A stretch of DNA of 64,000 nt from Methanomicrobiales archaeon HGW-Methanomicrobiales-1 (GCA_002839675.1 PGYM01000001.1:982683-1046682); one strand, 5' to 3'. Positions 9,648 to 18,500 are shown, counted from the stretch's first letter. Numbers and translations: made by a program. The notes: generated by a model from the letters alone, not told the origin.

Positions 9648-9754
9648 GATTCTGATTGGGATTTTAAGAAACCGGATAACTTTTTTTCCATGAAAATTCA
9701 GGATTTTGATCGGGAAATTTAAGAGACCGGATTACTTTTTTCATGAAATATTGG
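9648..9754. repeat. Imperfect tandem repeat, two units of about 54 bp
   Basis: Unit 1 begins GATTCTGATTGGGATTTTAA and unit 2 begins GATTTTGATCGGGAAATTTA. Each continues with GA(A/G)ACCGGAT(A/T)AC, a T-run and CATGAAAAT or CATGAAATA. The repeat sits directly downstream of the DUF2115 gene and before a composite GC-rich repeat. No frame spans it. The T-runs could help stop transcription. Confidence 0.6.
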
Positions 9755-9760
9755 GATGCT

Positions 9761-10065
9761 TCCCACCCCCTGCGGGGGTCGCTCGGCCGCCTCGGCGGGG
9801 CCTCGCTGGGCGGGGAGGTTCATCCAACCGGTTCTTTTACGGAGTTATTCCCGGATAGATTGTCGAAATCGGGAATCTTGAAATCAAAAACCGTAAAATA
9901 AAATCTTCGAAATTGAAATTTTCCAAAATCGAAATCAATCGCAATCAAAATTTACCGTTTTCGAAAAAATACTATTTTTACCAATAGAGCCGCCGCGGGG
10001 GCGCCCCGTCGGGGGCGGCGGACCATCATTAGTGGGGGTATGGGGGCATCAGCCCCCATCAATGG
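9761..10065 (+). repeat. GC-rich composite intergenic repeat, full copy
   Basis: The element has three parts: a left GC-rich block (TCCCACCCCCTGCGGGGG, then CGCCTCGGCGGGGCCTCGCT), about 180 bp of AT-rich spacer with repeated CGAAAT-like words, and a right block (a GCCGCCGCGGGGGCGCCCC palindrome followed by TGGGGGTATGGGGG and GCCCCCATCAATG). Both blocks can form stable hairpins. The same order, reverse complemented, is at 57261-57467. Partial copies lie near 1.6, 21.3 and 52.6 kb. It fills the gap before ppk and contains no gene. Confidence 0.8.
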
Positions 10066-10173
10066 AATGTTTTTACAGCATTTTTCCTTCCCCAATATTC
10101 TCTATAGAACAGCCTCTTTTTTCCTGATGCGCCACGATGATTTCTTTGAATAATCAGAGGTACAGTGAAAACT

Positions 10174-10183
10174 GTTATATTTC
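10174..10183 (+). promoter_or_regulatory. TATA-like promoter of the polyphosphate operon
   Basis: GTTATATTTC lies about 65 bases before the ppk ATG and is the best TATA-like sequence between the upstream repeat and ppk. The start would be near 10205. Confidence 0.4.
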
Positions 10184-10243
10184 AACGGTACACATTCTAC
10201 CAATAGCGTCGCCGTCTGAACAATACCTGGCAGGTGCAGATTT

Positions 10244-12346
10244 ATGGATACCGCCCCGATAATTTCCCTCGATGATCCCGCATTGTATATCAACCGCGAA
10301 CTGGCATGGATCCGGTTCAACCGGCACGTGCTGGATGAAGCCCATGATCCCACCCATCCCCTGCTGGAACGGGTAAAATTCCTCTCCATTTTTTCCAATA
10401 ATCTCGATGAATATTTTATGGTCCGGGTATCCGGGCTCCAGCGGCAGTATGCAAAAGGCGTGCGGAAATTTCCGGCCGATGGCATGACCCCGGCGCAGCA
10501 ACTGGACGGAATCCAGCAGATGCTGCTCCCCGAACTCGTACGCGGGTACAACTGCTGGCATGATGATATCCTGCCCAAACTTGCAGCGGCGGGAATACAC
10601 ATCCACGTGTACCGGGATCTCGATGAACGCCAGAAAGCGCTGATGCACCGCTTTTTTGTCGATGAGATCTTCCCGGTCCTTACGCCCCTTGCCTTCGACA
10701 GCTCGCACCCGTTTCCCTTCATCTCCAACCTCTCGCTCAACCTCGCCATCATTATCCGGGATACCAATAAAAAAGAATTTTTTGCCCGGTTAAAAGTACC
10801 GACCAACCTCTTCTCGCGGCTCATCCGCATCCCGGATCCAGAAGGAAACTGCCGCAATGACCAGAATGCCCATTTCGTCTATCTCGAAGATATCATTGCC
10901 GCCCATCTCGACATGCTCTTTCCGGGGCTTGAGACCATTGCTTCGTTTCCCTTCCGGATTACCCGGGATGCGGACCCCGAGATTGAAGTCGACGATGCGT
11001 CGGATCTGCTGACAACGGTAGAAGAGATCATGGAACAGCGTGCGCACGGCAACCCGGTGCGCATCGAAGTGGAGTGTTCCATGCATGACGACATCTGCCA
11101 CATGCTGGAGAAAAAACTCGTCATCACGTCGGCAATGATCCACCGGGTCGGCCATCCCGTAGGCATGGCAGATCTCATGCAGCTCCTCTCGCTGGACCGC
11201 CCGGACTTGAAAGACCGGCCCTACACTCCTTCGCTGCCGGATGATCTTACCGAAGGAAAGGATATTTTTTCTGCCATCCGCCACCACGATATTCTCCTGT
11301 ACCAGCCCTATGACAGTTTTACGCCGGTCGTCAACTTTATCCGGCAGGCTGCAAAAGATCCGGATGTGCTGGCCATCAAGATCACGCTCTACCGGGTGGG
11401 TTCCAACTCCCCGATCGTCAAGGCACTCATGGAAGCCCGGGAGAATGGCAAGGCCGTTGCTGCGCTCATCGAGCTCAAGGCCCGGTTCGATGAAGAGAAT
11501 AATATCGGCTGGGCCCGGGCTCTGGAAGGAGAGGGCGTGCACGTAGTCTACGGGGTCGTAGGCCTCAAGGTGCATGCAAAACTCTGCATGGTAGTGCGGA
11601 GGGAAAAAGACGGGATCCGGCGTTACATGCATCTCGGCACCGGCAATTACAATGCCACGACAAGCCGCATCTACACGGACTTTGGCTTTCTCACCTGCGA
11701 CAAGCAGATCGGAGAGGACGTGGCAAACCTGTTCAATTTCCTGACCGGGTATGCACGGATTGAGAATTACCAGAAACTTCTCGTGGCCCCGGTCACCTTA
11801 AGGAAAGGCATCCACTCCTTAATCGAGCGCGAGATCACCAGTCACCAGAAAGAAGGAGGAGGGCACCTCATCTTCAAGATGAACGCCCTTGTCGATCCAT
11901 TCTGCATTGCGGCACTCTACCGGGCATCGCAGGCCGGGGTAAAGATCGATCTCCAGGTGCGGGGTATCTGCTGCCTCCGCCCGGGAATTCCCGGCATCAG
12001 CGAGAACATCGAAGTGACCACGATTGTTGGCAGGTTCCTCGAACATGCCCGGATTTACTATTTCCGCAATGGCGGGAAGGGCGAAGTGTTCTTAGGAAGC
12101 GCCGATCTTATGCCCCGCAACCTCGACCGGCGCGTAGAAGTCCTCTACCCGGTCCAGAATGTCACAATCCGGGATGCCATTGTGGAAAAGATCCTTCCGG
12201 TGCAGCTCAAAGATAATCTCAAATTACGAGTGCTCCGCAGTGACGGGACCTATGAACGCCGCACCATACCCGACGGGGCCAAACCGCTCAGTGCCCAGGA
12301 CTGGTTTTTGGAACACAGCGGGTGCTGGTACCATGACATCCACTGA
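10244..12346 (+). CDS. ppk1: Polyphosphate kinase 1
   Basis: Transfers the gamma phosphate of ATP reversibly onto long-chain polyphosphate, normally as a membrane-associated oligomer. The 700 residues match PPK1 length and domain order: an N-terminal helical domain (YINRELAWIRFNRHVLDEA), a head domain, and two phospholipase-D-like catalytic domains. VHAKL (near residue 445) holds the His that is phosphorylated in E. coli PPK. HLGTGNYN follows it, and the second catalytic His is in FLEHARIYYFRNGG. It is first in a three-gene operon, and its last 14 bases overlap the CHAD-HD gene. Confidence 0.97.
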   Translation: MDTAPIISLDDPALYINRELAWIRFNRHVLDEAHDPTHPLLERVKFLSIFSNNLDEYFMVRVSGLQRQYAKGVRKFPADGMTPAQQLDGIQQMLLPELVRGYNCWHDDILPKLAAAGIHIHVYRDLDERQKALMHRFFVDEIFPVLTPLAFDSSHPFPFISNLSLNLAIIIRDTNKKEFFARLKVPTNLFSRLIRIPDPEGNCRNDQNAHFVYLEDIIAAHLDMLFPGLETIASFPFRITRDADPEIEVDDASDLLTTVEEIMEQRAHGNPVRIEVECSMHDDICHMLEKKLVITSAMIHRVGHPVGMADLMQLLSLDRPDLKDRPYTPSLPDDLTEGKDIFSAIRHHDILLYQPYDSFTPVVNFIRQAAKDPDVLAIKITLYRVGSNSPIVKALMEARENGKAVAALIELKARFDEENNIGWARALEGEGVHVVYGVVGLKVHAKLCMVVRREKDGIRRYMHLGTGNYNATTSRIYTDFGFLTCDKQIGEDVANLFNFLTGYARIENYQKLLVAPVTLRKGIHSLIEREITSHQKEGGGHLIFKMNALVDPFCIAALYRASQAGVKIDLQVRGICCLRPGIPGISENIEVTTIVGRFLEHARIYYFRNGGKGEVFLGSADLMPRNLDRRVEVLYPVQNVTIRDAIVEKILPVQLKDNLKLRVLRSDGTYERRTIPDGAKPLSAQDWFLEHSGCWYHDIH

Positions 12347-13964
12347 ACAGCCCGGCAATGACCGGAAGGCGCGGCAGGTGCCGGTTACCGCAGCCTGCAT
12401 GTTCGGGAAAAAACGGCTGCTTCCGCTGCTCGAAGCGTTCGCTAAGGAAATTACCGGGGTAAAAGCCGCAGAAGATATCGAGTATATCCACCGGATGCGA
12501 GTCGCTTCCCGCCGTCTCCGGGCTGCACTTCCTCTCTTCCAGTCCTGTTTTTTGAAAAAGCAGTACGCAAAATGGACCGAGGAGATTAAGGAGATCACCC
12601 GGGCACTGGGCGAAGCCCGGGACTGCGATGTCCAGATCGCGTACCTGACAAAATACCAGAAACGCTCGGAGAAAGCCTGGCAGGCCACAAAACATGCGGA
12701 TGGTGCAGAGCTCCCGACGAGCCCGGCGGTGCGGTACCTGCTTGCCGACCTGAAGAAACGCCGGCATCTTTTACAAAAAGTAGTACTGCGTGCGCTGGCA
12801 ACGCTGGAAAAAAACCATGCCGTTGAGGAGATGCTCATTGCGTTTAGTGAACCGGATCTCCCGGTCAAAGGCGGGATGAAACGCGCCTTTGCCTACGGCA
12901 TTGCTCCCGTTGCAGCCATCCGGATCGAACAACGGTTATGCGATCTGCTCGCATTCGAACCCTGGGTTTCCCACCCGGAAGCCGTGGCCGAACACCACGC
13001 TACCCGGATTGCGGCAAAAAAACTCCGGTATACGCTCGAAGTCTATGCCCCGGTGTACCGGCTCAACCTGCAAAAGCCAATCGCACGGGTCAAGGCCGTG
13101 CAGGAAGCACTCGGCGATCTCCATGACTGCGATGTCTGGATTGACGCCATCACCCTGCTGCTCCTCCGGGAACGCTCTCTCCTCCGGTCCGAGAAGGAGG
13201 CAAAACGCCCGGACACGCAGACCCTCTCGAGCCTGAAGATCTTTTTGGCCGAACGGGAGCGGGAACGAAGAGCGCTGTACCGGCATTTCACCAGTTACTG
13301 GGCCTCCTTACAACGGGCGCATATCTGGGAAGAACTCCGGGCCACGCTTGATTCCGGCAGGAAAACCCGCTTCCGGCCCCGCGATCCGGTACCGGAACCG
13401 GAAATCCGGGCAGTCGTTGCAATGATTTCTGCGGAATACCCTAAAGGACTGGACCACTGCCAGCTGGTGACAAAACTTGCCCTCATGCTGTTTGACAGCC
13501 TCCTGCCCCTCCACAAGTTCGATGCACGCGACCGGTTCCTGCTGGAGTGCGCAGGCATGCTGCACGATATTGGCTGGAAATTCGGACAGAAAAATCATAA
13601 CAAGCGCAGCGCTGCCATGATCTTTGCCGATGAACGATTGCCGCTCGACCTGACCGAACGCGGGATTGTTGCCCTGGCAGCCCTGGCCCATCGCGGGCAC
13701 CTTACGATCGAATTCCACAGTTTCTTTTCCCTGCTTTCCGAAGATGACCGGAAAAAACTCCTGATACTTTCCGGCATACTTCGCATTGCCGATGGCCTGG
13801 ATTACCTGCATCTCGGGACGGCACAGGAGGTTCACTGCGTTATCGGAGACGAGATATTCTGCGATGTCACCGGGACATCCGACCTGACGGTGGAAAAAGA
13901 GCGGGCACGGACCAAGGCGGATGTCTTTAACCGGGCGTTTGGCAGGAACCTGGTGATCCGGTGA
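12333..13964 (+). CDS. CHAD domain - HD domain fusion protein
   Basis: The 543-aa protein starts at the ATG at 12333, inside the end of ppk1. Residues 20-330 form a CHAD domain, a helical polyphosphate-binding module with paired His and Arg motifs (EYIHRMRVASRRLRAALPLF, then HATRIAAKKLRYTLEVY) and LGEARDCDVQI and LGDLHDCDVWI, the usual two-repeat layout. Residues about 350-540 form an HD domain like the C-terminal domain of Ppx/GppA, with LDHCQLVTKLALMLFD, MLHDIGWKFG, NHNKRSA, AHRGHL and RIADGLD. All the usual metal-ligand His and Asp residues are present, so it may hydrolyse phosphate esters. Its placement between ppk1 and ppx argues for a role at polyphosphate granules. Confidence 0.88.
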   Translation: MTSTEQPGNDRKARQVPVTAACMFGKKRLLPLLEAFAKEITGVKAAEDIEYIHRMRVASRRLRAALPLFQSCFLKKQYAKWTEEIKEITRALGEARDCDVQIAYLTKYQKRSEKAWQATKHADGAELPTSPAVRYLLADLKKRRHLLQKVVLRALATLEKNHAVEEMLIAFSEPDLPVKGGMKRAFAYGIAPVAAIRIEQRLCDLLAFEPWVSHPEAVAEHHATRIAAKKLRYTLEVYAPVYRLNLQKPIARVKAVQEALGDLHDCDVWIDAITLLLLRERSLLRSEKEAKRPDTQTLSSLKIFLAERERERRALYRHFTSYWASLQRAHIWEELRATLDSGRKTRFRPRDPVPEPEIRAVVAMISAEYPKGLDHCQLVTKLALMLFDSLLPLHKFDARDRFLLECAGMLHDIGWKFGQKNHNKRSAAMIFADERLPLDLTERGIVALAALAHRGHLTIEFHSFFSLLSEDDRKKLLILSGILRIADGLDYLHLGTAQEVHCVIGDEIFCDVTGTSDLTVEKERARTKADVFNRAFGRNLVIR

Positions 13965-15544
13965 AGGCAAAAAAATTTGACGGGAATGGCCGCGTTGTTG
14001 CGTTTATCGATATCGGGACCAACTCCATCCGCCTTTTGGTTGTCCGGCTCAACCCGAATCATTCCTACACCATCCTGACCCGGCAGAAGTTGCAGGTGCG
14101 GCTGGGTGAAGGTGAGTTTGAAGACGACGAGATCCTTCCCGAAGCCATTGAACGGGCAGTCGTGGTCTGCAAAAAATTCACCGAGCTTGCCCGCACGTTT
14201 TCTGCCGAAGAATTTGTGGCAGTTGCCACTTCGGCCATGCGGGAAGCGTCCAACCAACAGGAAATCCTGCACCGGCTCCGGCTCGAAGCCCAGCTCGATA
14301 TCCGGGTGATCTCGGGCCAGGAGGAAGCCCGGCTCATCTACTTAGGCGTTGCCAGCGGCATGCACCTGGAAGGAAAAGTCACTTTTTTTATTGATATCGG
14401 CGGCGGGAGCACGGAAATAGCGGTGGGCGATGAGCGCAATTACCAGTACCTTGAGAGCTTCAAACTCGGGGCGATCCGGCTGGCTAACCTGTATGTCCCC
14501 CTCTCTGACGCAGGCCCGATTACTGCTGAACGCTACAAAAAGATTCAGCAGCATGTCAAAAACAACATCATCCGGTCCATTAAAAAGATCCATAAACACA
14601 ACCCGGTCTGTGCGGTTGCAAGCTCCGGCACCGCATTGAACCTTGCCGATATTGCAGCAAAAGCCCTGCACCAGAACCAGAATGCGGATGGCGTGATCAC
14701 CCACCATGAACTAAAAAAAGTCATCAGCCTGATCTGTTCCCTGCCTCTCGAACAGCGCAGGAAAATTCCCGGCATCAATCCCGAGCGGGCAGATATCATT
14801 GTGCCGGGCGCTGCCATTCTCGACACGTTCATGCAGGAACTCTCCCTGAATGCGATTACCGTTACCGCACGGGGCCTGCAGGACGGGCTTTTGGTGGATT
14901 ACCTCTCGCGGATGGATGAGTTTCCCCTGCTCGGAGAACTCTCGCCGCGCCAGCGCAGTGTGCTGCAACTGGGACGCTCCTGCGGGATCAATGAGGCCCA
15001 TGCCCGGACGGTCACGGCCCTTGTCCTTGCCATGTTCGACAGTGCAAAGGAACTGCACCTCCATTCGTACGGGGATGCGGAACGCGAACTATTGGAATAC
15101 GCCACCTTCCTTCACGACATCGGCTCGTTCATATCGTATACCAATCACCAGGCACACTCGTATTACCTGATAAAAAATTCAGAACTGCTGGGCTTTGACC
15201 AAAAGGAAGTGACCTTCATGGCCAACCTTGCCAAGTACCACCGGAAAAAGAGCCCGCGCAAGAAGGATCCCGAGATCCTCGAACTCGATCCACATGAGCG
15301 CGAAACCCTGCGGGTACTGGCAACTTTCATACGGATCGGCGAGAGCCTTGACCGGAGTCATGCAGCCCTGATCCGGCATGTCCGTTTCACCGCATCGGGA
15401 AATGATGAAGTCCGGTTCGAGATCATTGCCCGGGGAGACTGCCAGCTGGAGATGTGGAGCATCGAAAGCGAGAAAAAGGCGTTTGAAAAAGTATTTGGCA
15501 AAAAAATTATCTTCGAAATTCTGGGAAATTCATCCCCGGACTAA
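13961..15544 (+). CDS. ppx: Exopolyphosphatase (Ppx/GppA family)
   Basis: Removes terminal phosphates from polyphosphate, or pppGpp in some members. The 527 residues have the ASKHA-fold phosphate motifs VVAFIDIGTNSIRLLVV (near residue 13) and FFIDIGGGSTEIAVG, a catalytic Glu in ISGQEEARLIYLG, and a C-terminal HD domain (NEAHARTVTALVLAMFD, FLHDIGSFIS, RIGESLDRS). The start is a GTG that overlaps the stop of the CHAD-HD gene (GTGA), so translation is coupled. The synthesis and breakdown enzymes of polyphosphate are thus made from one message. Confidence 0.95.
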   Translation: MKAKKFDGNGRVVAFIDIGTNSIRLLVVRLNPNHSYTILTRQKLQVRLGEGEFEDDEILPEAIERAVVVCKKFTELARTFSAEEFVAVATSAMREASNQQEILHRLRLEAQLDIRVISGQEEARLIYLGVASGMHLEGKVTFFIDIGGGSTEIAVGDERNYQYLESFKLGAIRLANLYVPLSDAGPITAERYKKIQQHVKNNIIRSIKKIHKHNPVCAVASSGTALNLADIAAKALHQNQNADGVITHHELKKVISLICSLPLEQRRKIPGINPERADIIVPGAAILDTFMQELSLNAITVTARGLQDGLLVDYLSRMDEFPLLGELSPRQRSVLQLGRSCGINEAHARTVTALVLAMFDSAKELHLHSYGDAERELLEYATFLHDIGSFISYTNHQAHSYYLIKNSELLGFDQKEVTFMANLAKYHRKKSPRKKDPEILELDPHERETLRVLATFIRIGESLDRSHAALIRHVRFTASGNDEVRFEIIARGDCQLEMWSIESEKKAFEKVFGKKIIFEILGNSSPD

Positions 15545-15562
15545 AAAAAATTCTAAAAAAAA

Positions 15563-15808
15563 TTATGCTGAAGTGCCGATTGCACTTTTCACGGCATCTT
15601 TTACCGCCGGGGGCACATTCAGCGTATCCAACAATGCCGGGAGCAGGCTCATCATGGCTTTTTTCCCGTCAGGGGTTTCAATAAATCCTTTGAGCATGGC
15701 AATGCCATCCGGGGATGCCAGAAATTTCTTTGCCGCTTCCTGTCCTTCGGGGGTTGCAAGATAACTGCTAACCGCACCGCCCATTCCACCAAGACTTCCA
15801 AAATTCAT
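15563..15808 (-). CDS. Small protein with 13-residue repeats, unknown function
   Basis: The 81-aa protein is convergent with ppx (18 bases between stops). The centre is a three-fold repeat: LATPEGQEAAKKF, LASPDGIAMLKGF and IETPDGKKAMMSL, with the pattern (T/S)P(E/D)G in each. The N-terminus is Gly-rich (NFGSLGGMGGAVSSY) and the C-terminus helical. There is no signal peptide, Cys or recognised family. Regular repeats and an ATG start make a real gene likely, but the function is unknown. Confidence 0.6.
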   Translation of the reverse strand: MNFGSLGGMGGAVSSYLATPEGQEAAKKFLASPDGIAMLKGFIETPDGKKAMMSLLPALLDTLNVPPAVKDAVKSAIGTSA

Positions 15809-15904
15809 CAGGATTCACTTCACTTTTGACTTTATGCGTTACACCAGGGATCAGTTAAAAGTTGGGGTAATCCCACAAAAAAATACGGGAATTTTCAAAA
15901 AAAA

Positions 15905-16738
15905 TTATGGGGTGCCAATCAGCATCTGGACCTCGGCAAAGACATCATTTCCGGACATGACAATCCGGTAATTGCCACTCTTCCGCACCATGAAACTGTG
16001 TTTTGTGAGATCAGGGTAGTCCTTCCCATATCCCTGCTGTTCAACAACCTCACCGGTTCCCGCGTCGAACACGGTCACTTCAAACCATGCATAGGGGCTG
16101 GCTTGGGTGGTATTTTCATAGTGTTCATTATTGGTCTCGGCAGCAACCAGCCGGTGACGGATGATTAGGACCGGCGTAAGATTGAACCGTACATACAGCG
16201 GGGGACGCGTGAGCTCCTGGGAGAACTCAACTTTCTGGCCATAGGAAAAATTCTGGTTGAGATTATAGACGGGCTCATAATCTTCCTCCAGGCGGGCATC
16301 CCATTGTGCGACCGGCAGGGTTGTTGTTTCCGGGATAATGGTTGTTTCTACAGGCACCGTGGACTGGGCCGTCGGCTGTGGGGTCAGGTTCGGGGTTACG
16401 GAATTGGCAGGAAGGGGAGCCATTCCTTCCAGGGTATCCTGGCCACTGGCTTTGAGCATCGGCAGTCCCGCGATAAGTAATACAGCCATGATAACAATGA
16501 GCGCAATAATAATGCCAATAATTGCCGGGTTTTTCGGGAGTATGGGTTTTGAAGAGGGTGCCCGGAAGACCGGAGGCTGGCACCGGGGCAGGGGGGCTTC
16601 AGGGACTACGGGTGTTTCAGAAGCGGTGGGGGTTTCAGGAACGGCCGGAGCAGTATCGGTCTCCTGGCGTGCCCCGCACTGCCCGCAGAACTTTTTATCA
16701 GCGGGAATCTCTGCACCGCAGGATGTACAGAATGGCAT
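15905..16738 (-). CDS. Zinc-ribbon membrane-anchored protein
   Basis: The 277-aa protein opens with a zinc ribbon (FCTSCGAEIPADKKFCGQCG), followed by a Pro/Glu/Thr-rich linker, one membrane helix (about 72-92, IIGIIIALIVIMAVLLIAG), a second Pro/Thr linker and an extracellular beta-rich domain of about 130 aa. That domain contains WFEVTVFDAGTGEVVEQQGY and SGNYRIVMSGND. The layout, cytoplasmic ribbon and single span with an outer domain, is common in methanogen proteins of unknown role. The outer domain resembles binding or adhesion domains only in general character. Confidence 0.7.
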   Translation of the reverse strand: MPFCTSCGAEIPADKKFCGQCGARQETDTAPAVPETPTASETPVVPEAPLPRCQPPVFRAPSSKPILPKNPAIIGIIIALIVIMAVLLIAGLPMLKASGQDTLEGMAPLPANSVTPNLTPQPTAQSTVPVETTIIPETTTLPVAQWDARLEEDYEPVYNLNQNFSYGQKVEFSQELTRPPLYVRFNLTPVLIIRHRLVAAETNNEHYENTTQASPYAWFEVTVFDAGTGEVVEQQGYGKDYPDLTKHSFMVRKSGNYRIVMSGNDVFAEVQMLIGTP

Positions 16739-16855
16739 GTAAGGAGCATTGGCTGCGAAGGGTTTGATACTTTTTCTTTTTGGGTTTTAAAAAAAATGAA
16801 AGATACTAAAAAGGAAGAGGGAACGCTAACAAAGGATTAACCGGTAACCAAAAAA

Positions 16856-18106
16856 TCAGGAGGGGTTTTTCTCTTTTCCAAATCCCCAGAACAATTTCTG
16901 GTAGGCTCGTGCAATCACGGTTCTTTCCAGCAGGAATATCATGATTGAGCAAGCGAGAATACTGAAAAAGATGATAATATAGGTGATGTCCTGGATGGCC
17001 TGGCCGCTTGCGATACCCGCCTGTAAGGGGAGGGATGCGAGCACGGCTGCTGCCAGTCCTTTGGGCTCCATAACCGCAACGATCGCTGCATCCGCAACCG
17101 GCATACTCCGGGGAATCGTTAACCAGACCATGAGGATCCGGGCAAGATAGATGATGATGGTAATCGCTGCACCCAGGAAAATGATAGACATATCGCCGAA
17201 GTGAATCGAGATCCCGATATAGATGAAGAAAAACGTTTTGAGCAACGATACCAGCTGGGCAAAAAATTCTTTTTCTATCGGGGTGAGTTCGACCTGGGTG
17301 ATATCCTCCCCCAGGAACGGGAGAATCTTTTCTGCCTTGAAATAATAGAGATTTCCCAAAGTCAGGCCGAGTGCCAGCGCAGCGATAGCACCGGAGAACC
17401 CGAGCAGGCTGACAAAGCCAAAGACAATGAAGACGAATGCCGGGGTAATAAAGACGCTCTTGATACTGGCGAGACGGTGGTAGATGGACGACCACCAGAC
17501 CCCGGCAGCAACCCCGATAATGATGGCGATGAGGAACGAGGCCATCAGGTTGCCGACAAGGTGACCAATGTTGAACTGGTCCAGTTTGACGACATCGAGC
17601 AGGGCGAGCAGGACAACGATGCAGAGCACATCGCTGATCGCCGATTCAAGGGCGAGGATTGCTTTTGTATCGTTTTTGATATTGAGGTAATTGGTGAACG
17701 GGATGACAACCGCAGACGACGTGCCCCCAAGAATCGCGCCGAGCATGAGCGATTCGATAAAGGTAAAGCCGGCCAGGAAATGCATGACTGCGATACAGAT
17801 GCCGGTAATGATAACAAAATTTATCAGGGTGATGGCCATCGTCCCGTTGATGGACTTTTTCAGGGTTTCAAGGGTGATGTGCAGGCCGCCTTCGAACAGG
17901 ATGATCGCCAGCGTGACCATGGTAAAGAGCGGGCCGACAACCCCGAAAGCCGAAGGATCGACAAGGCCGAGAAACGGGCCGATGATTATACCGATGGCGA
18001 TAAGAAAGAGCACGTCAGGGATTTTGGTGAGCGTGAAAAAACGTGAAAGAATGTTTCCCAGGAATATGAGAAGACCAAGGAAGAGTACAGTCACTGCTGG
18101 ATCCAT
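16856..18106 (-). CDS. Cation:proton antiporter, CPA1-type
   Basis: A membrane Na+(K+)/H+ exchanger. The 416 residues have about 12 predicted spans. They include IPDVLFLIAIGIIIGPFLG, the FEGGLHI motif, LGGTSSAVVIP, ESAISDVLCIV (a candidate ion-binding Asp in the CPA core) and GLAAAVLASLPLQ near the end. It is clearly paralogous to the antiporter at 43640-44905 (LTKIPD.LFLI and MEPKGLAAAVLA versus MIPKGLAAAVLA). The ion cannot be read from the sequence. It is transcribed alone, divergently from a small gene and kup. Confidence 0.93.
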   Translation of the reverse strand: MDPAVTVLFLGLLIFLGNILSRFFTLTKIPDVLFLIAIGIIIGPFLGLVDPSAFGVVGPLFTMVTLAIILFEGGLHITLETLKKSINGTMAITLINFVIITGICIAVMHFLAGFTFIESLMLGAILGGTSSAVVIPFTNYLNIKNDTKAILALESAISDVLCIVVLLALLDVVKLDQFNIGHLVGNLMASFLIAIIIGVAAGVWWSSIYHRLASIKSVFITPAFVFIVFGFVSLLGFSGAIAALALGLTLGNLYYFKAEKILPFLGEDITQVELTPIEKEFFAQLVSLLKTFFFIYIGISIHFGDMSIIFLGAAITIIIYLARILMVWLTIPRSMPVADAAIVAVMEPKGLAAAVLASLPLQAGIASGQAIQDITYIIIFFSILACSIMIFLLERTVIARAYQKLFWGFGKEKNPS

Positions 18107-18130
18107 TGGTTACACGTTGATCGATAAGGA

Positions 18131-18141
18131 AATTATATGTT
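18131..18141 (-). promoter_or_regulatory. TATA-box promoter of the CPA1 antiporter gene
   Basis: On the minus strand the bases read ACATATAATT, 25 bases before the ATG at 18106, so the message would be nearly leaderless. Confidence 0.5.
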
Positions 18142-18228
18142 TTCTATTAATAGCGCTTAAAGGAATCAAATGTTAAAAAAATCAGTCCGCACAGAAAATA
18201 GATATGGTGTTCGTTCCAATAAACAGTC

Positions 18229-18399
18229 ATGAAACCAGGTCGTGATTCCATTAAAAAGTCTGATTCCGATTCCGTCACGGAACCCGGTAGTGAGAATCAG
18301 GGAGTCGATTTTCTGCAAGTTCTCCTGGCGGGAGGGGGAATTATTGGTGCACTTGCATTGATCTTTCTGATTCTCCGCTATCTCCTGCACGTAATCTGA
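18229..18399 (+). CDS. Small single-span membrane protein
   Basis: A 56-codon frame: a polar N-terminus (KPGRDSIKKSDSDSVTEPGS), then one hydrophobic segment (LLAGGGIIGALALIFLILRY) and a short tail ending LLHVI. A clean ATG, a well-defined membrane helix and a position about 100 bases before kup suggest a small regulatory or accessory subunit, but no family is recognised. The coding evidence is only composition, so it remains tentative. Confidence 0.4.
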   Translation: MKPGRDSIKKSDSDSVTEPGSENQGVDFLQVLLAGGGIIGALALIFLILRYLLHVI

Positions 18400-18500
18400 A
18401 ATTATCTTCATTCCTTTTTTTTAAAGAGCCGGATTATACCGGAAAATTCCTGCTGGAGAATCCAAAACATTTACCCCTTACCAAGCCCAGATTATGCATA

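Noticed and set aside
9761-10065. Insertion sequence or transposon
   Set aside because: No transposase frame and no obvious target duplication; the element is too short and is better called a repeat family.
12159-12332. Longer N-terminus for the CHAD-HD protein
   Set aside because: The extension lies inside ppk1 in another frame. The ATG at 12333 gives a normal start to the CHAD domain.
17201-18046. 281-codon plus-strand frame over the CPA1 antiporter
   Set aside because: An antisense shadow: its Asp/Arg/Glu-rich composition is what the reverse complement of hydrophobic membrane codons gives.
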